Assembly (NCBI GenBank): GCA_033032175.1 | Contig: CM065312.1 | Location: forward strand, 2,418,001-2,482,000 | Length of the DNA stretch: 64,000 bases | DNA from: Saturnia japonica | Lineage: Eukaryota > Arthropoda > Insecta > Lepidoptera > Saturniidae | Reading direction: 5' to 3' | In this document: piece by piece, positions 11,331 to 22,910 of the stretch | Position numbering within the stretch: position 1 is the first letter of the stretch | How the letters are laid out: each line of letters opens with the position of its first letter | Notes under the pieces: generated by a model | The model's database searches: none | What the model was told of the DNA's origin: nothing | The model's input: only the letters and a program-made list of their open reading frames with translations | Position numbers and translations under genes: made by a program

Positions 11331-11510
11331 CATCTTGCTCTTTTTAACCCCCGACACAAATAGTTTAACGTGACAAAATTAAATTTAACGTGTGTATCTA
11401 TTTATCTGTGTGTTAAAGATGACTTAATCGAGAGTATTCTTAGCTAAGATTCGTGAAAATGTGTTCAGCCGTTTGAAGGTCAACTCTTTTATGATTATTA
11501 AATAGATGTT
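11331..11510 (+). repeat. TE-derived dispersed repeat tail
   Basis: Contains aacccccgacacaaatag, then a degenerate 'tgtgtatctatttatctgtgt' type run and gttcagccgtttgaaggt, the order found in a widespread lepidopteran repeat tail. Only one copy is in the window, so the call rests on recollection. Confidence 0.4.
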
Positions 11511-11778
11511 AGCATCTTGTACAGTTCTGGTTGAGTCGAGGATTTGGTATTCTGTTACTTTAATGATATTAGAAAAACCTTGACCTATTGGTGCAAAGTC
11601 ATCTGGAATCCATGGGTTGTCTAACTCCTCACCAAGTTACAGCAGAGATATCGTGTTTGGGATCATTGGGTCACTTGTGTCGAGGGTTTAACTTATACTG
11701 CCTAACTGCCTGGGTAAATTTAACTTGCACTGCCTGTTTCTGTTTCTGTAGTTGTCACACTGAGCTACAGTTCGGCCG
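11511..11778. other. No recognisable feature
   Basis: Frames at 11588-11782 and 11783-11968 have no domain; the second lies inside the inverted-repeat element that follows. Confidence 0.4.
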
Positions 11779-12110
11779 CTGAATGAATGCGTTCCTGACG
11801 TCTGTCACAATAGACTACTGTTTTAGCGTCACAAAATGGCGGCCTATCACACCATTTAGGGTTGCCATGTTTTACCAGAAATATAAAAGTATTGTAGATA
11901 CTAATATTTATGGTTGGCTATTTTTGGTACAAGGAGTAAAGTATATTAAGGTCGGAAAAGGAAAATAAATATTATTTTATCTTTTAAATTTTGTTTATGC
12001 TTTTATGTTTCTGGTAATAAATGGCAACCCCAAATGTTGTAATGAGCCGACAATTTGTGATGCTATAATAGTCTTCTGTTGTGTCAGACATCAGGAACGC
12101 ATTCTGTCAG
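11779..12110. mobile_element. MITE-like element with ~105-bp terminal inverted repeats
   Basis: The left arm (gaatgcgttcctgacgtctg near 11785-11804, followed by a gttgccat...taccagaaa stretch) is matched in reverse complement by the right arm ending at 12110 (gaatgcgttcctgatgtctg on the minus strand). Arms are imperfect but collinear for roughly 105 bp around an AT-rich centre. No coding capacity. No convincing target duplication was seen, so the superfamily is open. Confidence 0.75.
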
Positions 12111-12830
12111 TGGTTGAAATATAGTCAACATTTTGTTCAACAGGTTGAAGTACCCAATTCGTTACTACGCATTTTTACGCATTTTAAATAAACTACAGTC
12201 TATGATCGTTGTTTCGTTAATTCTAGAAGGAAAAAACACACAGTATTTGAAATAAGAACAGTGATTCAAGTTTGAGATAACAACCGCAGTAGGCAGCTTT
12301 CAACAAGCACGTAGGCGACGTGGGGCAGTTTTCCTTGTTCAAATGAGCGCAGATAATTGGGTTACTGTGTCCAGATAATGCGTTTTGATTTACCGGCACA
12401 GTCTTCCTGTATACACATGGTTTATCTGATAAGGAAAATTGGTTCTATTTCAGGATTTTGTTTAAAGACGACCGCCTGTAAACCATTGATTAAAATTGTT
12501 TTTATATAAGATGTTTACTTTAATATTGAAAAAAGGTGTATACGTACTCACTATATTATGCTTCTTTGGCGTAACTAAACAAAAATAATTTAAAAAAATG
12601 TACCCCCGTGCCAACAACATAATTTTAACCACCAATGATGATATTTTAAATTTATTGAAATAATGTTTATTATTTATACGCCGTTAAAGTTTTTTAATAA
12701 AAGTAATTCATATTATTATCGTTGATGGCTGACTTCATAATGTCGCACTTCCGTCAGATGATGCGCGCGCAGCTCTCTGTTTTACCCTCCACTAAACGCG
12801 CCAAAAGAACTAAAACAAGACAATTATTAC
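12111..12830. other. No recognisable feature
   Basis: AT-rich sequence without a supported gene or repeat. Confidence 0.4.
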
Positions 12831-13010
12831 CAAAAAAGTAAACCAACTTCAATGATTTTGAAGAGTTCTCTGGTGTATCTTCGAAGTTGAAGGTCCAATG
12901 CCAATGAATTTAAAATGGGAACCATACAAATTGATTCATAAACAATGAAGTTATGGCTGCACATCCATAAAAAAAACTTTCGAATTGAGTAACTACCGTC
13001 TTTTTTTTTG
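12831..13010 (+). repeat. Dispersed repeat family D
   Basis: Runs from ccaacttcaatgattttgaa through tatcttcgaagttgaaggtc to a degenerate 'tgattcataaacaatgaagttatg' stretch. The reverse complement of 49306-49480 has the same order, so the window holds two copies in opposite orientation. Non-coding TE tail; class not determined. Confidence 0.6.
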
Positions 13011-13840
13011 AAGTGTTAAAAAATGCTGTAATACATACATATCAGATCCAATATAGAAGAGCATGAAATTGCTTTGTCTCTTTAGGCTTGTACGTCGGTT
13101 ATGTTTAGCACCGATATTGGTGCATAAACACTGGGTGATAATTGGAGTTTTAAATTTATTATAATCCGTAATAATCATAAGATCATTTGTATGTAGAGCT
13201 TTGTTTAAACATTTCAAATTTTGAATCTGTTCGGTTTATATTTTAATTGGGTTGGTTTGCTATTGGGGTTTTATGCGACTTCCACAGTAGAGAGTCATGG
13301 GTAATTTAGATATTTTGTGTTCTACATTATAATTGTTAGAAGTGTAAAATAGTAATATTATATCAAATAAAAGCATACACTATATCGCAAAACAATAACA
13401 AAATTATAATTTGACATATTATGTTAAATTATTTTCACACAAGACAAGGATATACATAATTATAATAATAAACACTGAAATGGATTAGATCGCGGCTGAA
13501 TGGAGTCATACAAAACGGTCACGTGTGGGTAAACGTTTAATTACTGAATGAAAATATAAAAAAAACTATTTCACAGTTGCACTGTTTACATTTATTTTAG
13601 CTTTCCTAAATTTACTAACAATTCGCGTTAGAACAAGTAACTTGTGAATGAATTGCTTCTGTGCTTTCTCTAAATATTTTTAGGTACATATAAATGTTTA
13701 CGATATCAACGTTTCCATCATGTTCTTTTTTATATTTTTAAATTTCAAAATTCTACTTTTTCTAAAAAAGAAACTTTTAAGTCTATGGTGTGATTATGAA
13801 AATTATATCGAGGCCGTCGATCATTGCACATTTTTATATA
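13011..13840. other. No recognisable feature
   Basis: AT-rich; the minus frame at 12993-13217 has no recognisable domain. Confidence 0.4.
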
Positions 13841-13843
13841 TAA

Positions 13844-14116
13844 CTAGCGGTGTGCCCGCGGCTCCGCTCGCGTTTGTTACTACGCAGTGGTTACTTACAT
13901 CCTGTAATTTTATTTTTACTCATATTGTTGACAATTCATATGCCGTATCAGTTGAGGAGTGGCATGTATTTCGCGTGTACAATTTTCATCAAAATCGGTT
14001 GAAACTATTATTCTAATTTACAGTTTAAATGTGAATATGAGTAAAAGTAAAATTACGGGATGTAAATAACTACTGCGTAGTAACAAACGTGTGCGGAGCC
14101 ACGGGCGCACCGCTAG
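13844..14116. mobile_element. MITE with ~85-bp terminal inverted repeats and TAA duplication
   Basis: Left end ctagcggtgtgcccgcggct is matched by the reverse complement of the right end (ctagcggtgcgcccgtggct). The arms stay collinear for about 85 bp through gtttgttactacgcagt and a ttactcatatt stretch, leaving a ~100-bp centre. The element is flanked by TAA on both sides (13841-13843, 14117-14119), which would fit a PIF/Harbinger-type 3-bp duplication, although the ends differ from those of the 5497-9658 element. No gene; open frames here are fortuitous. Confidence 0.8.
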
Positions 14117-14445
14117 TAATTTATATTTTTACACCGGCACAGCTAAACGACGGGATTGAAACCTGACAATAAGCTCTGTGAAAGTAAGCAAGTTGACTTA
14201 AGCTTACCTTTACTCACTGTAATTTAAGTTCAGGTGACACGATAAGACGATGAGCATCGGTCGTTACTAATATTTCTGGAATGATATCATGGCAACTAAA
14301 ACCTGTCATAGTAACTCGGTCTGGTCCGTAGCGTTTCAGTTGATAGCACTGGTTCACTATACCAAAAGTAAAACTTGACTACCACAACACTGAAAACCTT
14401 TGTTAGATATGACTTAACTAAATTTTGTAACTGGATCCTAAGTGA
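14117..14445. other. No recognisable feature
   Basis: Nothing supported in this gap. Confidence 0.4.
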
Positions 14446-14722
14446 CGGAGTAGCCTAAGATGGTAGCACGCTAAGCCTAGTGGAAGATTGGCTCTTAAGT
14501 GCAGCTGCCGGAATAGACCTGTTGGTGTTTGGCGCGACAGATTTTCAAATTGAGGGTGGTAGCTAGCTAGACAGGAATATAAAATACCCTATCACCGTGA
14601 TGTTATGGTTTCATCACGATGTTTATCTTCATCGAAAGCTCAGGCTCATTGAAGAGATTCGAAATCACGTCGATCGATGCGGAGACCGTACATGCTACCA
14701 ACTGAGCCATCACTGCTTCAAT
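14446..14722 (-). repeat. tRNA-derived SINE family T
   Basis: The minus strand begins gaagcagtgatggctcagtt, an RNA polymerase III A-box-like start (tggctcagttgg), with a degenerate B box gatttcgaatct about 50 bp on. A shared body follows (tgagcctgagctttcgatga, then tgaaaatctgtcgcg and ttccggcagctgcact). Collinear copies lie at 53206-53482 and 58068-58325. Typical tRNA head plus unrelated body; non-coding. Confidence 0.75.
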
Positions 14723-14794
14723 GCAGTAAAACTTGTATTTTATTTCTTGTAGTATGACAAAGTGCCGGATTTGTTCCTAATGATAAGAACAGTG

Positions 14795-15215
14795 CAATCT
14801 ACAATAACGGCAACTACCGAAAGATCTACATTCCATCGGCTGTCGTCGCTATCATGCCGGCTTGTTCAGATGTCTCTTCACGTTATGCTTTATTTGAAGG
14901 ATCCGATTTTGTAGGGGGGAGGTAACATACTTGCCGAGAGACAGTTCCACAGCTTTACGGTGCTGCAAAGATATGACATAGCGAACTTTTTTGTTCGTAC
15001 CGAGATGCAGGTTATCGTAAAGCTGTGTTTACGGAGACAAGGTGTGATTCTGTTATGAAAGGGAGAAGAGGGTTAAATAGATCCTCAAACCACTTGTCAC
15101 GATACAGACGGTAGACGATATCTCTGCATCATTCGCAATACAAACGACCTCTCTTTGTAACCAGTTCAAGGCACCGTTGAGGCATTTTCCAGATCCGTTC
15201 CAGAAGGGCTGTTCG
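14795..15215 (-). pseudogene. LINE ORF2 C-terminal remnant
   Basis: In broken frames the minus strand gives FITESHLVSVNTALR, then FAAPKLWNCLSASMLPPPY and KIGSFK, then FKRHLNK. This is the C-terminal pattern (LWN-LP followed by a -Y-IGSFK- segment) of many insect non-LTR retrotransposon polyproteins. Several stops and frameshifts interrupt it. A related tail in plus orientation is at 61145-61395. Clade not assigned. Confidence 0.6.
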
Positions 15216-15970
15216 CATTTATTTTAATTTTTTTTTGAATGTAAATCAATTTATAAGAAACTTATGTATTGATAAAAAAGGTATGAGTTAATATGGTAAA
15301 AACGAGATTTTATGCGAATCAAATAAATAAAAATTATAGCCCGTAGAGAAATGAAGAAGTAAGTAAATACTTTGGCAGGAGCATGCAGTTTTATTTGACT
15401 TTCACCTATCGCAGAGGTGAACCGAATAACGTTCTAAATATAACGTATTTTTTAGAAACGTTACGTTATCCGTTTGGTTAACGCATATTATGTGTTGCTT
15501 TCACTAAAATAACTACCGACCTTCGCGCCGTTAATTTATTTGGCATGCGTACTGAGATAGGCCGTGTTCGAGCAAAACAATGGTGGTGGTGACCCCCAGG
15601 TTTACTCTAAAAATCTATATTACCCGTATTAACATGAATAGCCCTTTTCTATTATTATTTCACGGTATGAATAAATACAAGAAGAAACTGCGAAATTATG
15701 TTTTACATTTGGATGTGGTAAATAATAATAATACATATTTAATTAAGAAATTTGCAATACGAATATGATGTTATGAAAAATAATAACATTTTATTTCTTT
15801 TAGTTCATATGATGATAATTGTAGGTATAACAAAACTATGAGCAACCGCCATTGTGGTGAGAGAAATGTTCATAGATAGTAAAAATGGCCGTCTGTCATG
15901 GTCAAAATATCATGTCTATGCGTTTTAATGGTCCATTCGTTTTAATGGAATAATTCCATCAACATGTTTA
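15216..15970. other. No recognisable feature
   Basis: AT-rich; the 62-codon frame at 15580-15768 shows no domain. Confidence 0.4.
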
Positions 15971-15974
15971 AAAA

Positions 15975-16236
15975 AAAAAAACAAATCTGGCAAATAAACA
16001 TACGACCCGCTTGATGGTAAGCGGATACTGACGCCTGTGGGTGCTTGTAATATCATAGGTGTCACTAGCGTGTTACTGACCTTGAACCCGCCTACCCCAA
16101 AGAGTTCTGGAAACCTTACTCACCGCAGGAACACAACTGTAGGTTATTTGGCTGCGATCTTCTGTAGGGTGGAGGCAGACCGACGTCTGCCCTAAGTATA
16201 GAGAAACTTCTAAAGAAATCCTGTGTCCTACCTTTC
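15975..16236 (-). repeat. SINE-like dispersed repeat family S
   Basis: Minus-strand copy with the family landmarks cctacagaagatcgcagcc and a tatccgcttaccatcaagcg segment. It directly abuts the 3' end of a LINE remnant in the same orientation. Confidence 0.75.
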
Positions 16237-16242
16237 TTAGCT

Positions 16243-16665
16243 TATATCACAAAAAAATACAATTGGAGGACTCGATACTAAAAAGCATTCTCTACCAGTC
16301 TTCCAGGTGAACAAGAGAAAAGTAAATGCAAGGTGTGCACAATATTTAGTAAAAACTAAACAAAAAAAAAAAAGAAATATCTAGCCAATATTCAATTGCT
16401 CCAAGTAAAACCTATGTAGCGAATACTTGAAGGAATCCCGAGAGTTGGCTAGTTGGATGTTGACAGGAAGCAAATTCCACAGTCGTGCTGCTGTTACGGC
16501 GAGAGATCGGTCGCGGAAATAAGTATGATGAATTGGTATACTGAAAATTAAAGAATCAGAAGATCTTAGCTGTCTATTGTGCTTATCCGCGTATTATATT
16601 TCACTGTAGAACGTGTTCAATAAACGCCCAAGTGCAGCCCTGTGCAATGTTTATGATGTCACTCC
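16243..16665 (-). pseudogene. LINE C-terminus and 3' UTR
   Basis: One minus-strand frame from about 16640 to 16390 is open except for a single stop. It reads RAALGRLLNTFYSEI, then SSDSLIFSIPIHHTYFRDRS, AARLWNLLPVNIQ and SFKYSLHRFYLEQL before a terminal TAG near 16390. This is the conserved C-terminal tail of an endonuclease/RT-type LINE ORF2. The 3' UTR continues to about 16243 (gcattctctaccagtcttcc on the plus strand is a common LINE-tail landmark). 5'-truncated, non-functional. Confidence 0.75.
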
Positions 16666-18110
16666 AGGGCTGTGATAGCCATCCGCTGAGTTTATGTGAC
16701 ACGTGTTCAAGTCGTTCTTACGTTTGTAAATAATTTGCATTTCATATACTTTATATTTTTATGATGTAAAGTTGACCTCAATGTTATATATCTGTACAGT
16801 CGAAAACGGTAATAAGTTTAAAAAAGGGATTGGAATTAGTGTCCAGAATCCACTGAATCACGATCGTGGAAAGATTTTTAAATGGAGTGTGGTAGTTTAA
16901 ATAAATTTATTTTAAAAACATAGATAACGTGATTCCTATTAAAATACAGTCCACTAACCGCCCACGCTCCCCCTCATTGGATCTAGCTTTTAAAATATGT
17001 CTTTGACTTACGCGCTACTGTAAAGATATACACGATGAAGAAACTCACACGTTGTATTCAGTGGTCTGATAACAGACATGATATTATATGCTAGGTATTA
17101 AAAGACACAATATGTACTCATCAATACAAATAAAATAAAACAGTTGATTGTAGTAAATAAAACTTTATAAGCACTTCGAAGTCGTCAAATAATTGAGAGT
17201 AACAAATAACGTCAAAAAAAGGTATTATATTTAAATCGCAATTTTCGTTCGCCGCCATTAAAATAATAAGAAACGAAGTCATAATATGTATATGAAAGTA
17301 TATTTTATCCTATTCTGAATATCTTAATGGAACTATAGAGCCCAGGGGCCCGTGTACATATGCTGTGTAATGAGCCTCGTTACCATAGCAACCTTTGAAA
17401 TCTTAACTATCGACCGAGTAAGATGATCTTACGTGACTGATCCCAATTTGGAGATAATTATGTGAAACCACGGCCCTTACATATTGCTTGTGTATTTGTT
17501 TATTTATTTACATTATTTGATTTTAGTTTTAAAGATTATGTTTACATTCCGAGAATACTTAGTTTCGTCGTATTTGGGAATAAGCTAGTTTATATTTAGT
17601 TGCTGATAGGCTGTATTCCCAGCTCAGCATTAGGACATTCACTACCAATGAATTTTTTGACTCGACGGTCACAGTTATTCTTATTATCATTGTGATTAAG
17701 CTGGTTTATATAATATATTTTAGCTGCTGATACCCTGTTTTCCCAGCTCAGCTTAAGACGACCTTACTAAATTATAAGAAACAGTAAACATAATTAATTG
17801 ATACGGCACGGTCATTAAAAAAAAATAATGAAAAAACTATTGGATTCATTCAGATAAAAATATTTAATATTTACGATTGAGCATTAATTCGTTGACACAT
17901 TTACGATTATCCTTTGATACAGAAAGGGTTACGAAAAAGAAAAGCAAATAAATCTAAACATCCACGAGCCCATTGAAGTATGCGTAATTGTGTCACAAAT
18001 TGCTCAATCATAGAGCTCCTATGTTTTTAATATTCTACTGATTTATATCTCCTATGCTTCAACTATATAGAATCAATTTCACAACCTATTCAGCGATGGG
18101 CTGTTGACAT
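16666..18110. other. Mostly unrecognised; contains a local direct repeat
   Basis: No gene or dispersed repeat seen apart from the two-copy direct repeat at 17581-17759 listed separately. Confidence 0.4.
17581..17759. repeat. Two-copy degenerate direct repeat, offset ~118 bp
   Basis: Copy 1 (17581-17636) and copy 2 (17696-17759) share the order taagctRgttta, tagYtgctgata, then cctgttttcccagctcagc-like sequence. Looks like an old tandem duplication. No further copies noticed in the window. Confidence 0.65.
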
Positions 18111-18114
18111 CCGC

Positions 18115-18425
18115 CGTTCTTTGGGTATTTTTATATTAGAAAAATAATTAGGGTTCCACACAAATAAAAAAAAAACTGGTCATGCACAATCAATTCGGGC
18201 GCTTGAATGGCTTACGCTGATTAAACCATAAGAGATATAGCAAATTAATGTACTCTACATAATTGTAGGCATTTAAAAGACCTACAAAAAAGTCCGCGAG
18301 AATACATGCCTATCTTCTAAGAAACAACCACAATAAGCATTTTTGTCTTTCAAATAGCCGGGAGCGGGAGAGGAAGATTCGCGCGGGCATTCTGTAGTCC
18401 ACGTGAGCGAAACCACGGGCACAGC
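18115..18425 (-). repeat. Dispersed repeat family A
   Basis: The minus strand starts actagctgtgcccgtggttt and continues through caaaaatgcttattgtggtt, the acttttttgtaggtctttta segment and gcgtaagccattcaagcgcc, giving an uninterrupted 5' half of the family. Confidence 0.75.
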
Positions 18426-18915
18426 TAGTAATTAATATATTCCAACACCTATTCATACATACTAAACACATATTCAAACATAAAATAAAAATAATTATAA
18501 TTAAATACAAACATTGTTTAAGAAAATTTAAATTCTGGAAATAAATAAGTTTTTGGAATGAGGGAGTCAAACACTTTTATCGACTCACCGCCCACACAAC
18601 GAATACGATAAATGATAAAGACAATGCCATCTTAGATAAAGTCCATTAGATAGGACAGATTGCGCGACCAGTTGCCTCGCTGAACGAGTGATGCGGGTCG
18701 TGAGCGAACGTCACCTTTGATTCGGGTCAATTTCACTTGTTCCGTTTGGACAGTTTGACATCAAATTAAGACCGGGAATACACGTACTGGATTTATACTG
18801 TAAAAATCGAAAAGGGGTTATTGATTCGTAAAGTGCCACATACATAAAGCAGACTTGATGTGGCATGTGAAAACAGTTGTCGAAAGAAATGTGTTGTAAC
18901 CACCAGGTCGTCGTA
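18426..18915. other. No recognisable feature
   Basis: AT-rich; nothing supported. Confidence 0.4.
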
Positions 18916-18916
18916 A

Positions 18917-19636
18917 TTGAAGTGAAAACTTCTACAGGAAGGTTTGGATAGGGAGTAATCTTGTATTCTTAGGCATCACACTGGATGCAAAATTACAATG
19001 AGGTCCTCACATTACAACCTTGGCAGGAAAATTAAGCTCCGGTGCATACGCAGTGCGTAAGATTCGCCAGTTAACTTATATTGCTACTGCTAGGCTGGTC
19101 TACTTCGCTTACTTCCACAGTTTCATGTCCTATGGTATTTTACTGTGGGGTTCAGCAGCTGAGGTAGATACCATATTTGTATTACAAAAACGGACAATTC
19201 GAGCAATTACTGATATGGGACCACGCGAATCATTGAGGAATAAATTTCAAGATCGAGTTTCTTGTCAGTTATTCTCGAAGGCTGGGATGTTTTCTGAACC
19301 GGTGGTAGTTTTGACATTCATAAGTGCCTTCTTAGGGCCTAAATTGAATAAATGATATTTTGATTTTGATTTTTTTGATCATGTATTCGTCATCGACGTG
19401 GTCATGTGACGTGTTAACAACGATTATCAAAAAATATTTTCATATGTTACACAATTATATTTTACAAAGTTAGTATTTCTTATTTCAAATTATATTTGTA
19501 TTTTCTTAATTTTATTATTAATAATAGTTACTTCTAATAATATTATTATTAATTATATCATTTGAAGTTTGGGAAATACATATGTTTATAATTTTAAGTT
19601 TTCACTTCTGTCGACAGTCCTCATGACTGCTTTGAA
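18917..19636 (+). repeat. GAAGTGAAAACTTCT repeat (family G), split by a LINE
   Basis: The left end gaagtgaaaacttctacagg (18921-18940) and the right part (19375-19636, ending agttttcacttctgtcgaca and cctcatgactgctttg) match the continuous copy at 49081-49305. The LINE 3' end at 18959-19374 sits between them. The ends carry the inverted motif GAAGTGAAAACT / AGTTTTCACTTC, which suggests a non-autonomous DNA element, but the class is not settled. Confidence 0.75.
18959..19374 (+). pseudogene. LINE 3' end nested in family G repeat
   Basis: One frame reads FLGITLDAKLQ, a TGA, then GPHITTLAGKL, RKIRQLTYIATARLVYFAYF, MSYGILLWGSAAEVDTIFVL and PRESLRNKF, the C-terminal part of a LINE RT polyprotein. 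A deletion then joins it to the 3' UTR (gaaccggtggtagttttgac, then a cttcttagggcctaaattg stretch), and it ends with (GATTTT) repeats at about 19374. Same family as 4339-5000 and 46856-46965. Dead. Confidence 0.85.
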
Positions 19637-19639
19637 ATA

Positions 19640-21640
19640 TACATATTTTTTAATTTACTTATCATTAGATTCAGTGGAATTCTTTACAGCGTATTTAGTT
19701 CTCAGCCACAGTGACGTCTGTAGTCTTTATTGGTATCTATAATGCCATTCTTATATCAATGGATTAATCTATAAATTAGCACATTTTGTTTGGAATTACA
19801 ATGTATGAATGTTATAGAAAGGATTAATAAAACCAAATCATTGAAGTTATGATTGCTCATTGATAGCGTGTTTGGATACCACCACTTCAATTTCATCTCC
19901 CACACTATTTTCTTCTTTATTTTATATAAACGTTTATGTTCTATTTCAACATAATAAAATAAAGCCAATCTACTAAGAGCCTTGTAGTCTATTTTAAATT
20001 TTGTGTATTTCTAGCCTTAAATACATTCTTATTAGGTAATTTACGTTCCGATATCTATCTAGGTAGAGAAATGACAAACTAAATTAATGAAAGTTTAGAT
20101 TGTAATAATTGTTATATAATTGTAAACAAGAGTAGCGGCACCTTACTGACATCTATTATTTATTCAAGAACTCGATTTTAGCAGTAAGTGCTTCAATGTC
20201 ACTTAAGTGAATAAAATTTTTGATTGGTTGTTAAACTCTCGTACTCTAGAATTTCTAGAGAATCTCTATTTCGTACTAGAAAATGAAGTCCAAGTAACAG
20301 ACAATTGTTTTAACGTAGATTAAGTAATTTATTTTATAAATTTAGCCGTTTAGGAAGGCTTACAGGCTAATATCAGAATAAAAAGGGAAGCAATAAATAA
20401 AATAACTATTTAAAAGCTTGCACCTTTGTATAGCTAACTAAATGCTTTATATATAATACATATACCTATCTATCAAAAAGCGAATACTAAAATAAGTTTG
20501 AGTGTCGCTATGTGCTGCAGTAAACGTTTTACTTTATGTAAACTGGTACAGACGAGATTTAGTTTCCTACAAGTTTATTAATTGATGCAGTGTCCTAGTG
20601 TTTTGTCATTGAGGCATATCGGTCAGTTCGGTCCTAGAACAAAGGCGCGGCGCGGCCCGGCGAGTGTCACTCTTGGTAACTGTATATACCTCTAGTACCC
20701 TCTCTGACATTTACTAAAATAATTATTAACTGAAAACACTATTTACACTGAAAAAAGAACCGATGGATGTTCTTAATGGCCCTACTCGATGTAGTCATCG
20801 ATGACTAGGATGTTTTATGAACCGGTACAAATTTTTCAACGATAAGAAGTGCCATTTCTTTAAATTCGACCAAACGAGGAGAGGCGCTTCTCGTATGACG
20901 GATGTTTCGTAAATCAGGTATATGATGTAGAGAATATAAACCGAAATGTACGTATATCCAAGTAAGTTGTAATTTTGGTTTGAACAGACTAGAACAATGA
21001 TTCCCAAAGAGGTCTATCGGTATAGTATGGATGACGACAAGTAAGAGGTCCATGTCAACGAAAAAATAAATTGGGTGTCCATGAGATGTAAAAGAGTTCA
21101 ACGATAGTGGATCTGATTTAATCAGATCGTGACTTTAATTTAAGCTTTCCATGAATGGAAAAATCCACATGCACAAATATACCTAATATAAATAATAAGT
21201 ATGTTGTAATACTTGTAATACATCTCGAATAGAGTATAAATTGAAGAAAACAAATAACACGAGAAATTTAACAAAGGGTTAGGGTGTGGTCACCTTACTG
21301 CCGAGTTACGATTACGCAGGTCTTTGTAAGTGCGATGTGTATCATAAGACAGCCTTCTCTGGTGCTCTGGTTAATCCTACAAATAACTTGCAGCGTCCAG
21401 TTCATCAGCTTTACTTGTTGCTTCTTTAAACATCGCAAACTATTTTTGTTAACCGTTAACTTTATTGTAATTTTCAACTCTGATTATGATTTATAATTTT
21501 GATTGCAAAAAAAAATTGTATTTGCACTGACTACATTGATAATGTTTTTCCATAATAACGCTGGTTAGATTAAAAAAAACCTTACGATATTAAACTCCGT
21601 AGAGTACGGATTAAAATATCTAATAAAGTACTTATTTATA
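19640..21640. other. No recognisable gene; one CpG-rich patch
   Basis: Two kilobases of AT-rich sequence. A short GC run (aggcgcggcgcggcccggcg, 20643-20662) stands out. Overlapping minus-strand frames near 20795-21101 have no domain. Confidence 0.4.
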
Positions 21641-21645
21641 ATTAT

Positions 21646-21985
21646 CATACTAGCTGGTACCCGCAATTTCGTCTGCGTATTATTGGATACACACTAAGTA
21701 ATCACGGAACGCAAGAAATTCAAAGAAAACTACCATCTCGCTTTATTACTTTGTGTAAACCGACTGATCTCTGAACACGACAAACCGAAAGAAAATAAAA
21801 AAATGTGGAAATTATTCTGGATAGGGACACCTCAATCATCTAGCGGTATAAAAATGAGTATACTTTAAGACCTATTCTCATATATACCAAATATACATAA
21901 AAATTTAATAAAAATCGGTCTAGCCGTATCGGAGGAGTGCGACCACAAACACCGTGACACGAGATTTTTATATATAAGATAGTAC
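21646..21985 (+). repeat. Family B-like dispersed repeat
   Basis: Head ctagctggtacccgcaattt and cgtctgcg, tail with ataaaaatcggtctagccgt and a degenerate 'ggaggagtgcgaccacaaac' stretch ending in tatatataagatag. The head and the 'aaatcggt-cag-cgt' tail are the usual boundaries of this lepidopteran repeat. Confidence 0.6.
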
Positions 21986-22570
21986 GATTTTGTATTATTG
22001 ATATCAAAAATGTCTTGATCCACATGTTTTCACACAGATTGGAATCGACACTGGACATGTGACGCGAAAAGTAATCTTATAAAAACGCCTACGGTCCGAT
22101 CAGATTAGTAAAATTATTTCTTTATTTTATTTTGAATACAAAAGCTTAGAAATTATATTTTAAATTAATCTTGTTTACGTATCTTTTTTTGTGACGTTTA
22201 TTCTAAGGATTTATTCAATACGCTTCAGAGTTCATTTATCGCTTAATCTCCTCAGTTTCTTTTTTGTGTCTACACAACGATCTTCTAAATCTGTTTCTTT
22301 ACTAATAATAAGATAAAATTTATAGGCGGTTTATTTTTTGATCGCTTAAGGTTGCGAGTAGGTAATGCTTATAAAAACAATTGTTATTAATAAACAAAAT
22401 CCCTACCAATCCAAACGAAACAAGAACATTTTTTGTCGAAGCCTCGTTTTTCTGAAGGAAAAAAGGTTATATTATATTTCTTTAATGTACACATTACGAT
22501 ATTATCATTATTTTCTCGTAACTTGACAGGCTATGTAGGTTTTGTTAGGATGTATATATGTCTTAGAAAT
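21986..22570. other. No recognisable feature
   Basis: Nothing supported. Confidence 0.4.
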
Positions 22571-22574
22571 TAAG

Positions 22575-22910
22575 AACTATCTATTTGAGTATATTTGGTG
22601 TCTGGCAGATCGCCACAAGTCACAACGACCGGTCCTGTACTGCTAGAATCCTAAGGGTTCCCGTAATCTTCACCAGGTTATCAGTCCACCTTGTAAAGTG
22701 TTGTTTGTCTCTTGAGAACTCGTCGGCCCCATCAGCCATCCGTTCTATGACCGTTTACTGAAGTCTGAATTCTGAGAGATTGTCTCGTTCGGTGCTTTTG
22801 GTTCTTCTGAGGATCTTCATATTTCTGATTTGATCACACAGAGAATCTCTTATCATTGCTTTGAGCTTTCTTATGATGCCCATTCTGCCATCTTTATTAT
22901 TATGTTTAAT
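22575..22910 (-). pseudogene. RTE-like LINE C-terminal remnant
   Basis: The minus strand reads GIIRKLKAMIRDSLCDQIRN, then ILRRTKSTERD, VIERMADGADEFSRDKQ, and FTRWTDNLVKITGTLRIL before stops. The order (SL-DQIRN, RRTK-T, then RW-D-L-K) is the C-terminal tail of RTE/craft-type insect LINE polyproteins. Stops within the frame show it is dead. Confidence 0.65.
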
